Shown: piece after piece, positions 1 to 8,132 of the stretch
Layout: each line of letters opens with the position of its first letter
How positions within the stretch are numbered: position 1 is the first letter of the stretch
Origin: Verrucomicrobiota bacterium
GTDB taxonomy: Bacteria > Verrucomicrobiota > Verrucomicrobiia > Chthoniobacterales > UBA10450
Reading direction: 5' to 3'
DNA: 64,000 bases
Assembly: GCA_003218375.1 (NCBI GenBank)
Contig: QHNH01000011.1
Span: forward strand, 62,001-126,000
The notes under the pieces: model-generated
The model's input: only the letters and a program-made list of their open reading frames with translations
Told to the model about the DNA's origin: nothing
Database searches by the model: none
Made by a program: the position numbers and the translations under genes

Positions 1-209
1 TGGCGAACCTAACCGAAGACGAACGCGCGAGGTTGCGCGCCGCGCACCAAAAAGCCCTGACCGATCCGGCAGTCCAGGCGGCCCGGGAAAAGCTGAAGCA
101 AGCCCGGCGTGAGTTTCGCGAAGTCATGCGGCCCGCGTTGCTGAAAGCGGACCCGTCCATTCAGCCGATCCTGGACAAGCTGCGGCCAGAACGACCGGAC
201 AAGCAATAG
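1..209 (+). CDS. C-terminal part of a small hypothetical protein
   Basis: The reading frame is open at the left edge and ends with TAG at 207-209, leaving 68 visible codons. The peptide is strongly charged and helical, rich in Glu, Arg, Lys and Ala. It contains QAAREKLKQARREF and ends in a Pro-rich charged tail. The first visible codons could follow an ATG whose A lies just outside the window, but the gene may extend further upstream, for example with a signal peptide. It converges on the CAP-domain gene, the two stop codons being about one base apart. I do not recognise a function. Confidence 0.6.
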   Translation, partial: ANLTEDERARLRAAHQKALTDPAVQAAREKLKQARREFREVMRPALLKADPSIQPILDKLRPERPDKQ

Positions 210-210
210 G

Positions 211-879
211 TCAGAAATTCCGCGCGACCAATGTGTCGGCGGCCGACCCATCGCGCTCGGCGTAGCCGCCGGCGAAATCCATGCTGCACATGGTTCCGAA
301 GCGCGCATGGCGGCCAAACGCGGCGCCGGCGAAGTTGTAAATCGGATTGAAAATATTCTTGCGATGCTTCCGTGCCGGTAACCCGTCGTCGATGATCAGC
401 GCGAGCACCACATCGCGCGCCGACGCTTTTCCGTACGAAATATTTTCCGCCCAGCCGCCACTGAAATTGCCGTAGCGCGCGATCCGCTGGCCGGCATGGC
501 TGCGATCCCGGCCTTCGTGTCCGAAGCCGCCACCGGCCTGGTCGGCACAATGGTCCGCAGCGGCGCGGCTCATTCCGCGAGAGAACGCCAGCGGCGGCAG
601 CGGCTGCGCGCTTTTGAGAAACCGGATGGCGTCATCCAGCGCCGCCGTACCTTCTTTGGTGCGGATTCTCGTGTGGCCGGGAAGAACCAGGACGTTGCCG
701 CTCATTCGGCTCCGCAATTCCTGGACAAAGGTCGCGTAGAGCGCGGGATTTTGACGAGCCAGATTCATTTCGCGAATAACCGCGCGGCCCGAGGCGGCAT
801 CTTCATTTTTTTCGACGGCGAAAGCCGGCAGAGTGGCGAAAACCGAGAGAAACAGGGCAGCAAGAAACTTGAGGCGCAT
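211..879 (-). CDS. CAP (SCP/PR1-like) domain secreted protein
   Basis: The product is 222 aa. An N-terminal signal peptide (MRLKFLAALFLSVFATLPAFA) is followed by a CAP domain at roughly residues 30-210. CAP hallmarks are visible: an N-terminal helix with NLARQNPALYA, the HEGRDRSHAGQRIARYG stretch, and GWAENISYGK with the family Glu. A helix with DDGLPARKHRKNIFNP corresponds to the usual H-R-N-I/L motif. Bacterial CAP proteins are extracellular or periplasmic and their activities are mostly unknown. The gene is transcribed alone, divergently from rplM. The fold assignment is good; the role cannot be inferred from the context. Confidence 0.85.
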   Translation of the reverse strand: MRLKFLAALFLSVFATLPAFAVEKNEDAASGRAVIREMNLARQNPALYATFVQELRSRMSGNVLVLPGHTRIRTKEGTAALDDAIRFLKSAQPLPPLAFSRGMSRAAADHCADQAGGGFGHEGRDRSHAGQRIARYGNFSGGWAENISYGKASARDVVLALIIDDGLPARKHRKNIFNPIYNFAGAAFGRHARFGTMCSMDFAGGYAERDGSAADTLVARNF

Positions 880-1013
880 TTATGGCAATTATAAGCAGCT
901 GCGGTGCCACCTCCCTGGGCGGACGAGGCCGACTTCCGCGAGCTGGAGCCGGCCGAACAACCAGTTGACACCCCCCCACCTCATCGGTAGTTTCCGAGCC
1001 CTTTCCCGCTCTG

Positions 1014-1442
1014 ATGAAGACGTTTTCCGCTAAAGCCAACGAAGTCCCGCGCAAGTGGTGGATCATTGACGCCAAGGACCAGGTCCTCGGCCGCGTCGCC
1101 GTGAAGGCCGCGAATCTTTTGCGCGGAAAAGAGAAGGCGATTTACACGCCGCACGTCGATACCGGCGATTTCGTGGTCGTCATCAACGCCGAGAAAGTGC
1201 GGTTGACCGGAAAGAAAGAGGAACAGAAATCCTTCATGAGCTTTTCCGGTTTCGTCGGCGGCCACAAAACCGAAAACGCCAAGGCGCGTCGCGCGCGGCA
1301 TCCGGAATTGCTCGTCGAGCGCGCCATCCGGGGGATGATCCCGCATACCAAGCTCGGCCGCTCCGTTTACCGGAAATTGAAAGTGTATCGCGGCGACCTG
1401 CATCCGCATTCGGCCCAGCAGCCGGCGACCATTTCACTCTAG
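1014..1442 (+). CDS. rplM: 50S ribosomal protein L13
   Basis: The product is 142 aa, the normal length for L13. It shows the family core with WWIIDAKDQVLGRVAVKAA near the N-terminus, NAEKVRLTGKK in the middle and RAIRGMIPHTKLGRSVYRKL in the C-terminal half. L13 is an early 23S rRNA-binding assembly protein of the large subunit. It is followed after 9 nt by rpsI, the standard L13-S9 operon order. The start at 1014 matches the family N-terminus (MKTFSAKANEVPRKWW). A weak TTGACA box lies at 965-970, but the spacing to the start and the poor -10 box make a promoter call uncertain. Confidence 0.97.
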   Translation: MKTFSAKANEVPRKWWIIDAKDQVLGRVAVKAANLLRGKEKAIYTPHVDTGDFVVVINAEKVRLTGKKEEQKSFMSFSGFVGGHKTENAKARRARHPELLVERAIRGMIPHTKLGRSVYRKLKVYRGDLHPHSAQQPATISL

Positions 1443-1451
1443 GATTTTCCC

Positions 1452-1847
1452 ATGGCCCAAACTCAGGAATTCATCGCTACCGGCCGCCGCAAAACTTCCG
1501 TCGCGCGTATCCGCATGACAGCCGGCAGCGGCAAGATCGACATCAATGGCAAAAGCTTTGAGGATTATTTTCCCACGATCCCGCTCCAGAACACCGTGCT
1601 CCAGCCGTTGCAGGTAGTGAAGCGGGCGAACTCCTACGATCTCTCCATCAACACGACGGGCGGCGGCGCCACTGGCCAGGCCGGCGCGGCGCGGCTCGCG
1701 ATTTCGCGGGCCCTGTTGCTGGTCGATGCGAATCTTCGGGGAACGTTGAAGGCTGAGGGCCTTCTTCGCCGCGATCCGCGGATGAAAGAGCGCAAGAAAT
1801 CGGGTCAGCCCGGCGCGCGGAAACGTTTCCAATTCTCGAAGCGGTAA
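1452..1847 (+). CDS. rpsI: 30S ribosomal protein S9
   Basis: The product is 131 aa, typical for S9. Diagnostic parts are FIATGRRKTSVARIRM near the start, the central GGGATGQAGAARLAISRALL loop and the basic C-terminal tail ending FQFSKR, which reaches into the P-site of the small subunit. It is co-directional with rplM with a 9-nt gap, so the two are almost certainly co-transcribed. Nothing in the sequence is unusual. Confidence 0.97.
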   Translation: MAQTQEFIATGRRKTSVARIRMTAGSGKIDINGKSFEDYFPTIPLQNTVLQPLQVVKRANSYDLSINTTGGGATGQAGAARLAISRALLLVDANLRGTLKAEGLLRRDPRMKERKKSGQPGARKRFQFSKR

Positions 1848-1858
1848 TTCTCCTGGAA

Positions 1859-1880
1859 GGAACGATCTCCGTGTCGTTCC
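1859..1880 (+). terminator. possible hairpin downstream of rpsI
   Basis: A 7-bp perfect inverted repeat (GGAACGA / TCGTTCC) with an 8-nt loop lies 12 nt after the rpsI stop, between two convergent genes. No U-tract follows on the plus strand, so an intrinsic terminator is only possible. Confidence 0.35.
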
Positions 1881-1929
1881 GAAATAATGGGTCGGACAGC
1901 GTCCGTCCCTCCAAAGCGATTTTCGATTC

Positions 1930-2682
1930 CTACGGCTTCTTTGGCGGCGGCGCTTTCGGCACCGGTGGAGCTGCCGCCGATGGACCCGCTGACTGAGGCG
2001 CGGGCGGCGCGGAGCTGACCGCGGGAGGCGGAGGTGCTGCGATTGTCGGCGGGGGCGCGGCAGCCGGCGCATTGTCGATTTTCAACGAGCGCAATTGGTA
2101 GGCGGCGTCCGCGGCCAGGCGGCTTTCGCGGTATTGCGTCATGATGGTTTCGCACACGCGCCGGGCTTCCTCGATCTGCTTTTTTTCCTTCAACAAATGG
2201 ATTTGGGAATACAAGGCGATCGGCGCGGTGAATCCATGCGGATCGCCCGAGACCAGGCGCTGATATGCCGTCAGGGCGTCTTCCTTTTTTCCCATCGCTT
2301 CTAGATTTCCCGCCATCGCTAGCCGCGCCGTGCCGGCAAGCTCGTGTTTGGGAAATTTATCCAGGAAAATTTGCAGAGTCGCGTTCGCCTCACTGAATTT
2401 CTTTTCGTTTCTCTGCGCGTCCGCGAGCAACAGGTACGCCGATCCCCCGGCCGGCGCGCTTGGATAATTGGAAATCACCTTCTGGAAGTCGGCCGCGGTT
2501 TTGGCGCTCGCGAGCATCGCGGAGGCGGCGTTCGCCTGTTGGTCAGAATAAAGTCGATAACCTCCGTAGCCCGCGACGGCTACCAGGGCGACGATCAACA
2601 CCGCCATCACCTCTTTTTTGTAGCGCTCCCAAAAAACGTCGCGCTCCGGCGCGGGGTCGGAAGTGGAAAGAGTCGTCGCCAT
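1930..2682 (-). CDS. membrane-anchored TPR-like protein (YfgM/BamD-like)
   Basis: The product is 250 aa. A short cytoplasmic N-terminus leads into one membrane helix (about residues 26-45, VMAVLIVALVAVAGYGGYRL). It is followed by TPR-like helical repeats (about 50-200) with motifs such as AYLLLADAQRNEKKFSEA and LAMAGNLEAMGKKEDALTAY. The last 45 residues are almost purely Pro/Ala/Ser. This architecture resembles the YfgM and TolA-interacting TPR families, which assist folding or envelope assembly at the outer face of the inner membrane. The gene stands alone and converges on rpsI. The precise role is not determined. Confidence 0.75.
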   Translation of the reverse strand: MATTLSTSDPAPERDVFWERYKKEVMAVLIVALVAVAGYGGYRLYSDQQANAASAMLASAKTAADFQKVISNYPSAPAGGSAYLLLADAQRNEKKFSEANATLQIFLDKFPKHELAGTARLAMAGNLEAMGKKEDALTAYQRLVSGDPHGFTAPIALYSQIHLLKEKKQIEEARRVCETIMTQYRESRLAADAAYQLRSLKIDNAPAAAPPPTIAAPPPPAVSSAPPAPQSAGPSAAAPPVPKAPPPKKP

Positions 2683-2808
2683 TGTTTAACAGAGTGGAAA
2701 CATCGCCCGCCAGGGCCGGCGCGCGAGGCTTGCTCTTATGCCACGCGATAGTTTCCCGCGCAAGGGCCGGGCGGTAAGTCCGCTCGGGCCGTCTCTGACG
2801 ATTTCCCG

Positions 2809-3030
2809 TTGATGGCCGAACCGAACGAGACTCCTGCAATGCAAAACCCGGAGAAGGATCCGGAAGACTGGACCACAGGCGACGAACCAATGACCGGGCC
2901 GCAGCGTTCTTATCTCCAAACCTTGTGCCGCGAAGCGAAGGAGGATTTCGACGATGGCCTGACGAAAGCTCAGGCGTCGAAAAAGATCGAGGAACTCCAG
3001 GCGAAAACCGGGCGCGGCAAAAGCAGCTAG
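2809..3030 (+). CDS. DUF3072 family small protein
   Basis: The product is 73 aa and acidic. The C-terminal half (PMTGPQRSYLQTLCREA, then a DDGLTKAQASKKIEEL helix) is the DUF3072 signature, a short helical domain of unknown function resembling an SPOC/SAP-type helix pair. MAEPNET is an alternative start one codon downstream. The stop (3028-3030) overlaps the end of the convergent isochorismatase-like gene by 4 nt, so the two transcripts overlap tail to tail. The family is recognised; the biochemical role is unknown. Confidence 0.75.
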   Translation: MMAEPNETPAMQNPEKDPEDWTTGDEPMTGPQRSYLQTLCREAKEDFDDGLTKAQASKKIEELQAKTGRGKSS

Positions 3031-3635
3031 CGCCTCTGCTTTTTTGCGCGCGGAAGTCGCAGCCGGGTCGACGGGCGCGTGTCCGCCTTCAAGAATTTCC
3101 GCATTAACGCCAGCGCTTCGCCGTTTTCCTCGGCGGTGTTTGAAACCGTGCAATCGGAAGGAATCATCAGGTCGTAATCGCGCATGTAAGCGTCATTCGC
3201 GGTGAACAGGACGCAGAAGTTGCCGGCGATGCCGGTAAGGATCAGCTTCCGCGAGCCGAGGTAGCGCAGAAGAGTTTCCAGCGTCGTCGAGAAAAAGCCG
3301 GAATGCTTCGGCTTGAGAACGAAGTAATCGTCCTCTTCCGGACGGAGGAGCGACACGATCTCATGGCCGCGCGAACTATCGCGCAGGCAATGCTGCACCT
3401 GCCGGCGAAAGTCGGATTGCCAGCGCCCGAAATTATCGTTCACATAAATGACTGGCACGCCAGCTTTCTTCGCGCGCTGTTTCAGACGGGAAAGTTTCTT
3501 CGCCATCGGCCGGGCGTAACGCAGGAGCTGGTTCGCCTCCGGAAAATCGAGGTCGTTGATGACGTCAATGAGCAGCAACGCGATCGCGGACTTATCCGGC
3601 GCACTGCCGTGCAGATCTGGATTTCTCGCTGGCAA
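3027..3635 (-). CDS. isochorismatase-family cysteine hydrolase
   Basis: The product is 202 aa with the isochorismatase-like fold (about residues 15-185). The expected catalytic triad is visible: Asp24 in LLIDVINDLD, Lys108 in YFVLKPKHSGFF and Cys141 in TGIAGNFCVLFT. Members hydrolyse vinyl ether or amide bonds (isochorismate, nicotinamide, N-carbamoyl amino acids). The pocket is too divergent to assign a substrate by eye. The C-terminal 15 residues are very basic. The neighbouring genes give no pathway hint. Family certain, substrate unknown. Confidence 0.88.
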   Translation of the reverse strand: MPARNPDLHGSAPDKSAIALLLIDVINDLDFPEANQLLRYARPMAKKLSRLKQRAKKAGVPVIYVNDNFGRWQSDFRRQVQHCLRDSSRGHEIVSLLRPEEDDYFVLKPKHSGFFSTTLETLLRYLGSRKLILTGIAGNFCVLFTANDAYMRDYDLMIPSDCTVSNTAEENGEALALMRKFLKADTRPSTRLRLPRAKKQRR

Positions 3636-3638
3636 TGC

Positions 3639-3887
3639 TCAGCGTTTCTTCTTGCCGCCTGATTTTTTGCCGCCCTTCTTTCCACCCTTGCGCGACGAAG
3701 CCTTGCTGCTCTTCTTCCCGCGACCGGAGCCGCTCTTCTTCCCACCCTTGTCCGATTTGTTCACGGTCGCCCAGGCGCGTCGGGACGCTTCCTTTTTGCT
3801 GACGCCGCGCTTTTTGTAACCGCGCGCAATCTTCTCGGCTTTGCGTTTTTGTTTTCCCGTATATTTCTTTTTGCTTCCTTCTGCCAT
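3639..3887 (-). CDS. small Lys-rich basic protein (plasmid-stabilisation-type annotation)
   Basis: I take the ATG at 3887 as start because GGAGG lies about 10 nt upstream; a longer frame from 3914 lacks that support. The 82-residue product begins with a compact helical part (KKKYTGKQKRKAEKIARGYK, KRGVSKKEASRRAWATVNK) and ends in a Gly/Lys/Ser tail rich in KKGGKK repeats. The same head occurs in small proteins often annotated as plasmid-stabilisation proteins, for which I know no proven function. The charge suggests nucleic-acid binding, like histone-tail proteins, but that is inference. Confidence 0.7.
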   Translation of the reverse strand: MAEGSKKKYTGKQKRKAEKIARGYKKRGVSKKEASRRAWATVNKSDKGGKKSGSGRGKKSSKASSRKGGKKGGKKSGGKKKR

Positions 3888-4030
3888 TGTTTGAATCCCT
3901 CCGGGTTGCGTCAACCGACGCGTTCCTTTTCTAAAAAATACGTAAACCGGCGCGCCCGTGGATTTGTCTGATCATCGAGTCGCCTCTTCCATACGCGCAT
4001 TCGCCCCTCTTCCGGCGATCAAATTACGGA

Positions 4031-4540
4031 ATGCAATCGTTTTGGAATTTTGTCGGGACGCTCCTTGGCCTGGGAACTGAACCCAAAGATTTGTCCTTTC
4101 TCCAAATCTCTTTGCGCGGAGTGATCGTTCTGCTTTTCACCCTCATCATCATTCGTCTCGGAGACAAGCGGTCACTCTCGAAGAAAAGCGCGTTCGACGC
4201 CGCGCTCCTCATCATCCTGGCGTCGGTCCTGGCTCGCGCCATTAATGGCAGCGCCGCTTTTTTCGCCACCCTCGGCGGCAGCGCTGTGATCGTAGTGCTT
4301 CACCGCGTCCTGGCCTACACCTCCTGTCGGTCGGACGGACTCCGGCGCTTGATCAAGGGAAAACCAAAGGAGCTTGTCCGCGATGGTGAGTTCATTCGCT
4401 CGCACATGCGGCGGGATCATGTCGCCGATGAGGATGTCCGCGAAGATTTGCGCCTGGATGGTGAAGAGGATTTGGCAAACATAAAAGTCGCGCGCCTCGA
4501 ATGCAGCGGCGACATCAGCTTTATCAAGAAAAAGCAGTAA
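4031..4540 (+). CDS. DUF421 (YetF-like) inner-membrane protein
   Basis: The product is 169 aa. Two or three hydrophobic segments lie at about residues 25-45, 55-72 and 78-95. They are followed by the DUF421 cytoplasmic domain, recognisable by RRLIKGKPKELVRDGEFI and the acidic helix DVREDLRLDGEEDLANIKVARLE. DUF421/YetF proteins are small membrane proteins of unknown function, some linked to spore or stress phenotypes in Bacillus. The RLGDKRSLSKKSAFD motif after the first helix is also typical. It is monocistronic here. Confidence 0.85.
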   Translation: MQSFWNFVGTLLGLGTEPKDLSFLQISLRGVIVLLFTLIIIRLGDKRSLSKKSAFDAALLIILASVLARAINGSAAFFATLGGSAVIVVLHRVLAYTSCRSDGLRRLIKGKPKELVRDGEFIRSHMRRDHVADEDVREDLRLDGEEDLANIKVARLECSGDISFIKKKQ

Positions 4541-4565
4541 CGACGAGCCGCCTTCTGCATTCGAG

Positions 4566-4596
4566 ATTGGACGTTAGGCGTTGGGCGTTCGACGTT
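4566..4596 (+). repeat. GxCGTT-type dispersed tandem repeat
   Basis: The short gap between the DUF421 and aminotransferase genes holds four to five imperfect copies of a 6-9 nt unit (GACGTT, GGCGTT, GGGCGTT, CGACGTT). I recall strings of this kind in intergenic regions of related genomes, but copy number cannot be judged from this window. Confidence 0.45.
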
Positions 4597-4603
4597 TTCC
4601 CCA

Positions 4604-5677
4604 ATGCCTCCGCACGACAAGCTCTTCATTCCCGGCCCCGTCGAAGTTTCCGAAAAAACCTGGGCCGCCTTCCGTCGTCCCATGATCGGTCATCGCAGCG
4701 AAGCTTTCAGCGCGTTGTATCGCTCAGTGCATCCGCGACTCCAGACTTTGTTTGGAACAAAGCAACCGGTCTTCCTTTCCACCTCCTCTGCTTGGGGCGT
4801 GATGGAAGCCGCAATTCGCAATGTCGTTGCGCGCCGTGTCCTTAACTGCATGTGCGGCGCGTTCTCCGACAAATGGCTCGACGTCAGCCGCCGTTGCGGC
4901 AAACAGGCCGAGCCGCTCCAAGTCGACTGGAGCAAGCACATCGATCCCGCCGCGCTCGATGAAAAACTCGCGACCGGAGATTTCGATGCCGTCACGCTTA
5001 TCCACAACGAAACATCGACCGGCGTCATGAATCCGGTTGCGGAAATCTGCGCCGTGGTTCGGAGATATCCCGGCATCCTGCTGATCGTCGACACCGTCTC
5101 GTCCTTCTCCGCCGTCCCGATTCCAATGGACGAGCTCGGCATCGACGTTCTGCTCACCGGCAGCCAGAAAGCCCTTGCCTTGCCTCCCGGCTTTTCGGTT
5201 TTCTCCGTTTCCGAAAAAGCTTTCGCTCGCGCGGAAAAGCAAAAGGACCGCGGCTACTACTTCGATTTCCTCGAGTTCAAAAAGAACCAGGAAAACGACA
5301 TGACGCCGACCACGCCGAGCATCGCTCACATCCACGCCCTCGAATCGAAACTCGACGACATTTTCACCGAAGGCCTAACGACTCGCTACGAGCGTCATGC
5401 CCGAACGAACGCTCTCGTCCACGACTGGGTCCGCCGCGCCGGCTTCGATTTCTTCGCCGAAGATGGCTACCGCTCGAAGACGCTGACCTGTGTCCGAAAC
5501 ACCCGCGGCATCGACGTTCCGAAACTCGCCCGCGATCTCCGCGAAAAGCACCGCCTCGTCATCGACCCCGGCTACGGCAAAATCAAAGGCCAAACCTTCC
5601 GCCTCTCCAACATGGGCGACGAAACCGAAGAAACGGTTTCAATTCTGTTAGCGAGCCTGGACAGTTGCATCCAATGA
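4604..5677 (+). CDS. class V PLP-dependent aminotransferase (alanine-glyoxylate type)
   Basis: The product is 357 aa, normal for the alanine-glyoxylate / serine-pyruvate aminotransferase group. It begins with the family motif LFIPGPVEVSEKTW and has the GHRSEAF loop. Asp163 (LLIVDTVSSFSA) should bind the PLP ring nitrogen, and Lys189 in TGSQKALALPPGF should form the Schiff base. Likely reactions are transamination of glyoxylate or hydroxypyruvate, or a related decarboxylating or phosphonate substrate. The sequence alone does not decide. The stop overlaps the start of the next gene (ATGA). Confidence 0.88.
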   Translation: MPPHDKLFIPGPVEVSEKTWAAFRRPMIGHRSEAFSALYRSVHPRLQTLFGTKQPVFLSTSSAWGVMEAAIRNVVARRVLNCMCGAFSDKWLDVSRRCGKQAEPLQVDWSKHIDPAALDEKLATGDFDAVTLIHNETSTGVMNPVAEICAVVRRYPGILLIVDTVSSFSAVPIPMDELGIDVLLTGSQKALALPPGFSVFSVSEKAFARAEKQKDRGYYFDFLEFKKNQENDMTPTTPSIAHIHALESKLDDIFTEGLTTRYERHARTNALVHDWVRRAGFDFFAEDGYRSKTLTCVRNTRGIDVPKLARDLREKHRLVIDPGYGKIKGQTFRLSNMGDETEETVSILLASLDSCIQ

Positions 5678-6303
5678 TCACTCCGCTTATCAGAGAGCTT
5701 TGGGGACCGCCGGGTTTGGTACTGCTGGCCGCGTTGCTTGGCGCCGGAGGTGTTTTTTGGGCCGACCTTCAGAAGAATGCGGCCGAGAAGCAAGTTCGCG
5801 AGAAGAGTGACAAGATTGCCGCGCTCAATGAGCAAATCGCAGGATTGGTAACAGGCGGGGATAGTTTTTGCTATTTTGTAATCACGAGCATCGACCCCTC
5901 AAACACGGGAAGATTGCTCGCAATAAACCATGGAAAATTTCCATTGTACGAAGTCGCGGCGCGCATCGTGGATCTTCAGAAATTTGAGGCCAAGAAAGAT
6001 AACCTTACGCTTCAAAATCTGTTTGCCGACGATATCAACGTTCAGGTTGGTTCAATAGCTGCCGATCTAGCCGGACTCCAAGGTTCCTTTCCGTTGGGTG
6101 AAGGTGACCGACATGATTACAACATCTTTTTTAGCGCAAGGAATGGGTTATCGACTCAGCTCCTTCGACTGCGAAAGATTAACGGCGTATGGCTGCAAGC
6201 GACGGCGGTGCAGCGAACGGAAGGCAAAGAATCCAAGACGGTGTTTGAGCAAATTCCACCGGATTTCCCCAAGGACGCTATCGACTGGGAGCATCCTAAG
6301 TAG
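5674..6303 (+). CDS. hypothetical single-span membrane protein
   Basis: The ATG at 5674 overlaps the stop of the aminotransferase gene (ATGA), which I prefer to a TTG nine bases upstream. The 209-residue product has one membrane helix (about residues 10-28), then a short coiled coil (EKQVREKSDKIAALNEQIAGL), then a soluble beta-rich domain of about 150 residues without recognised motifs. The soluble part probably faces the periplasm. Base composition is more AT-rich than the upstream gene, which suggests a different origin despite the tight overlap. Function unknown. Confidence 0.65.
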   Translation: MITPLIRELWGPPGLVLLAALLGAGGVFWADLQKNAAEKQVREKSDKIAALNEQIAGLVTGGDSFCYFVITSIDPSNTGRLLAINHGKFPLYEVAARIVDLQKFEAKKDNLTLQNLFADDINVQVGSIAADLAGLQGSFPLGEGDRHDYNIFFSARNGLSTQLLRLRKINGVWLQATAVQRTEGKESKTVFEQIPPDFPKDAIDWEHPK

Positions 6304-6391
6304 ATGGCACGAAGCGGGCAGAGGGTTCAATTAAACAGCACCAAGCCACTTTTTGGCTAATCCCTCACCCGCGAGGATCAATAAGTTGACC

Positions 6392-6682
6392 TCAGCCGTG
6401 AACCGCTTCCAGGACACTCTTCGGATTCTTCGCGGCGATGCGGAGAAGGACGCGGGCGGCGCCATGAGGTTTGCGACGGCGCTGTTCCCAATTGCGCAGA
6501 GTGCCGGGGCTGATGCCAAGAAGAGCAGAAAACTTGTGCTGTGAAAGGCCCAGTCGTTCGCGGATCGCGGAGACGTCTGGTTCGTCAAATTTGAATGAGC
6601 GTTTGGCTTTGGCGGCGCCCTTCAGAATGCGGCCGCCTTCTTTAATGCTCTCGACCAACTCTTCGAAAAGTTCTTTCTTCAT
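6392..6682 (-). CDS. HTH antitoxin (HigA/NadS-like)
   Basis: The product is 96 aa. The C-terminal half is a Xre/Cro-type helix-turn-helix with RERLGLSQHKFSALLGIS, then PGTLRNWEQRRRKPHG, as in NadS/HigA-2 antitoxins. It overlaps the upstream toxin remnant by ATGA, the usual toxin-first order of HigBA-type modules. Such antitoxins bind the toxin and repress their own operon. The antitoxin frame is intact although the toxin frame is broken, so it may persist as an orphan regulator. Confidence 0.82.
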   Translation of the reverse strand: MKKELFEELVESIKEGGRILKGAAKAKRSFKFDEPDVSAIRERLGLSQHKFSALLGISPGTLRNWEQRRRKPHGAARVLLRIAAKNPKSVLEAVHG

Positions 6683-6995
6683 GCGAATTCCTCCTCAATC
6701 AGGCGCTTCAAGATGCGAAGTTGCCCAGGGGTAAGATCGTCTTGTTCGTTTTTTCCATAGATCAACAACATGAGAATCGTTTGGCGAACCGGAGCCCAGT
6801 AATAGATGGCCCGAATGCCGCCCCGCTTCCCACGACCCACGGCGGACCACCGGATTTGCGCATCCCGCCACTGTGACGGATAAGATTCCCGGCCTCAGGG
6901 TCGGCGACCAAGAATTGTTGGAGTGAGCGGTAATTTTCATCAGACAGTAGCTTGAGAACTCGGCGGGTGAACACCGATGTCTCAACGATCAGCAT
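6679..6995 (-). pseudogene. frameshifted RelE/HigB-type toxin
   Basis: The frame starts at 6995 with MLIVETSVFTRRVLKLLSDE and reads as a RelE/HigB-like toxin up to HSGGMRKS near 6850. There the frame changes. With one base added after the AAA codon it continues as IRWSAVGRGKRGG, IRAIYYW and LLIYGKNEQDDLTPGQLRIL, exactly the expected C-terminal half, to a TGA that overlaps the antitoxin start. The simplest explanation is loss of one A from a short A run, either a real mutation or an assembly error. Confidence 0.8.
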
Positions 6996-7127
6996 TAGCA
7001 ACAACTACGCCACTGGCGTAGCCCGAGTCAACCTCGGTCGCGCAGTTTCCAACGATAGCCGAATGCTCGCTCGCTCGGGCAATTCAAACTTTCTTCACGT
7101 AATCGGTCAGCGCTATCGTTAAAGGCG

Positions 7128-8066
7128 ATGAAGGAAATTTCGGTGAACATTCTGGAGTGCATCGGCAAGACCCCTTTGTTGCCACTTCGCAAAGTGATTC
7201 CGAAAAACGGCGCGCGCATTTTGCTGAAGATCGAGAGCGAAAATCCGACGGGCAGCATGAAGGATCGGATGGCACTGGCGATGATCGAGGCGGCGGAGGT
7301 GGATGGGAGGCTTAGCGCGGGCGGCTCGGTCGTTGAATATACCGGCGGCAGCACGGGGGTGTCGTTGGCCCTGGTCTGCGCGGTGAAGGGATATCCGCTG
7401 CATATCGTGAGCTCGGACGCGTTCTCGCAGGAAAAGCTCGATCACATGAGAATTCTCGGAGCGGACCTGCAAATCGTGCGGAGCGAAAGCGGTGGCATGA
7501 CGGAGAAGCTCACACGCGACATGGTGGAAGCGGCTCGCGTCATAGCCGAAGAAACCGGCGGGTTCTGGACCGATCAACTGAAGAACACCGATCAACTTCA
7601 CGCTTATCACGCGATGGCGGACGAAATCTGGACGCAGACCGATGGAAAGATTGATGGCTTCGTCCAGATGGTCGGAACGGCGGCGTCACTTCGCGGCATC
7701 GGAGAAGGATTACGCCGCCACAACAAACAGGTCAGGCTCGTCGCGGTCGAGCCGTCGGAATCCGCGGTCTTATCGGGAGGCAAACCGGGTGTTCACAAAA
7801 TCGACGGAGTCGGAGCAGGCTTCGTGGTGCCGCTCTGGCAGGAAGGGATCGCCGATCAGATCGAACAAGTTTCGACGGAAGAAGCCACCGCCATGGCACT
7901 GCGGCTGGCTCGCGAGGAAGGACTTTTCGCCGGGACTTCAACCGGCGGCAATGTCATCGCCGTTTTACGTTTGGCCGAGCAGCTCGGACCGGATGCAACC
8001 GTTGTCACAGTTATGTGCGACACCGGGATGAAGTATCTCAAGGCGTATGGAACCAGGCTGACCTGA
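7128..8066 (+). CDS. cysteine synthase family PLP enzyme (fold type II)
   Basis: The product is 312 aa, close to the usual CysK length. Lys45 in NPTGSMKDRMAL is the PLP-binding lysine and IGKTPLLPL is the canonical N-terminal motif. The substrate-binding loop that normally reads TSGNTG is TGGSTG here. The C-terminal PLP-phosphate region is represented by AGTSTGGN. Family members make cysteine from O-acetylserine and sulfide, or related beta-substitution products. The altered loop leaves the acceptor substrate open. It stands alone between two toxin-antitoxin loci. Confidence 0.85.
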   Translation: MKEISVNILECIGKTPLLPLRKVIPKNGARILLKIESENPTGSMKDRMALAMIEAAEVDGRLSAGGSVVEYTGGSTGVSLALVCAVKGYPLHIVSSDAFSQEKLDHMRILGADLQIVRSESGGMTEKLTRDMVEAARVIAEETGGFWTDQLKNTDQLHAYHAMADEIWTQTDGKIDGFVQMVGTAASLRGIGEGLRRHNKQVRLVAVEPSESAVLSGGKPGVHKIDGVGAGFVVPLWQEGIADQIEQVSTEEATAMALRLAREEGLFAGTSTGGNVIAVLRLAEQLGPDATVVTVMCDTGMKYLKAYGTRLT

Positions 8067-8132
8067 AATTCCAGACGCCGGTATCGCTGCGCGCTTGGCG
8101 TCAGGTGTCGACAATGGTATCTTCTCGTCGGT

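Noticed and set aside
965-993. Possible rplM promoter (TTGACA with a 17-nt spacer and TAGTTT)
   Set aside because: The -10 box matches only three of six bases, so a chance occurrence is as likely.
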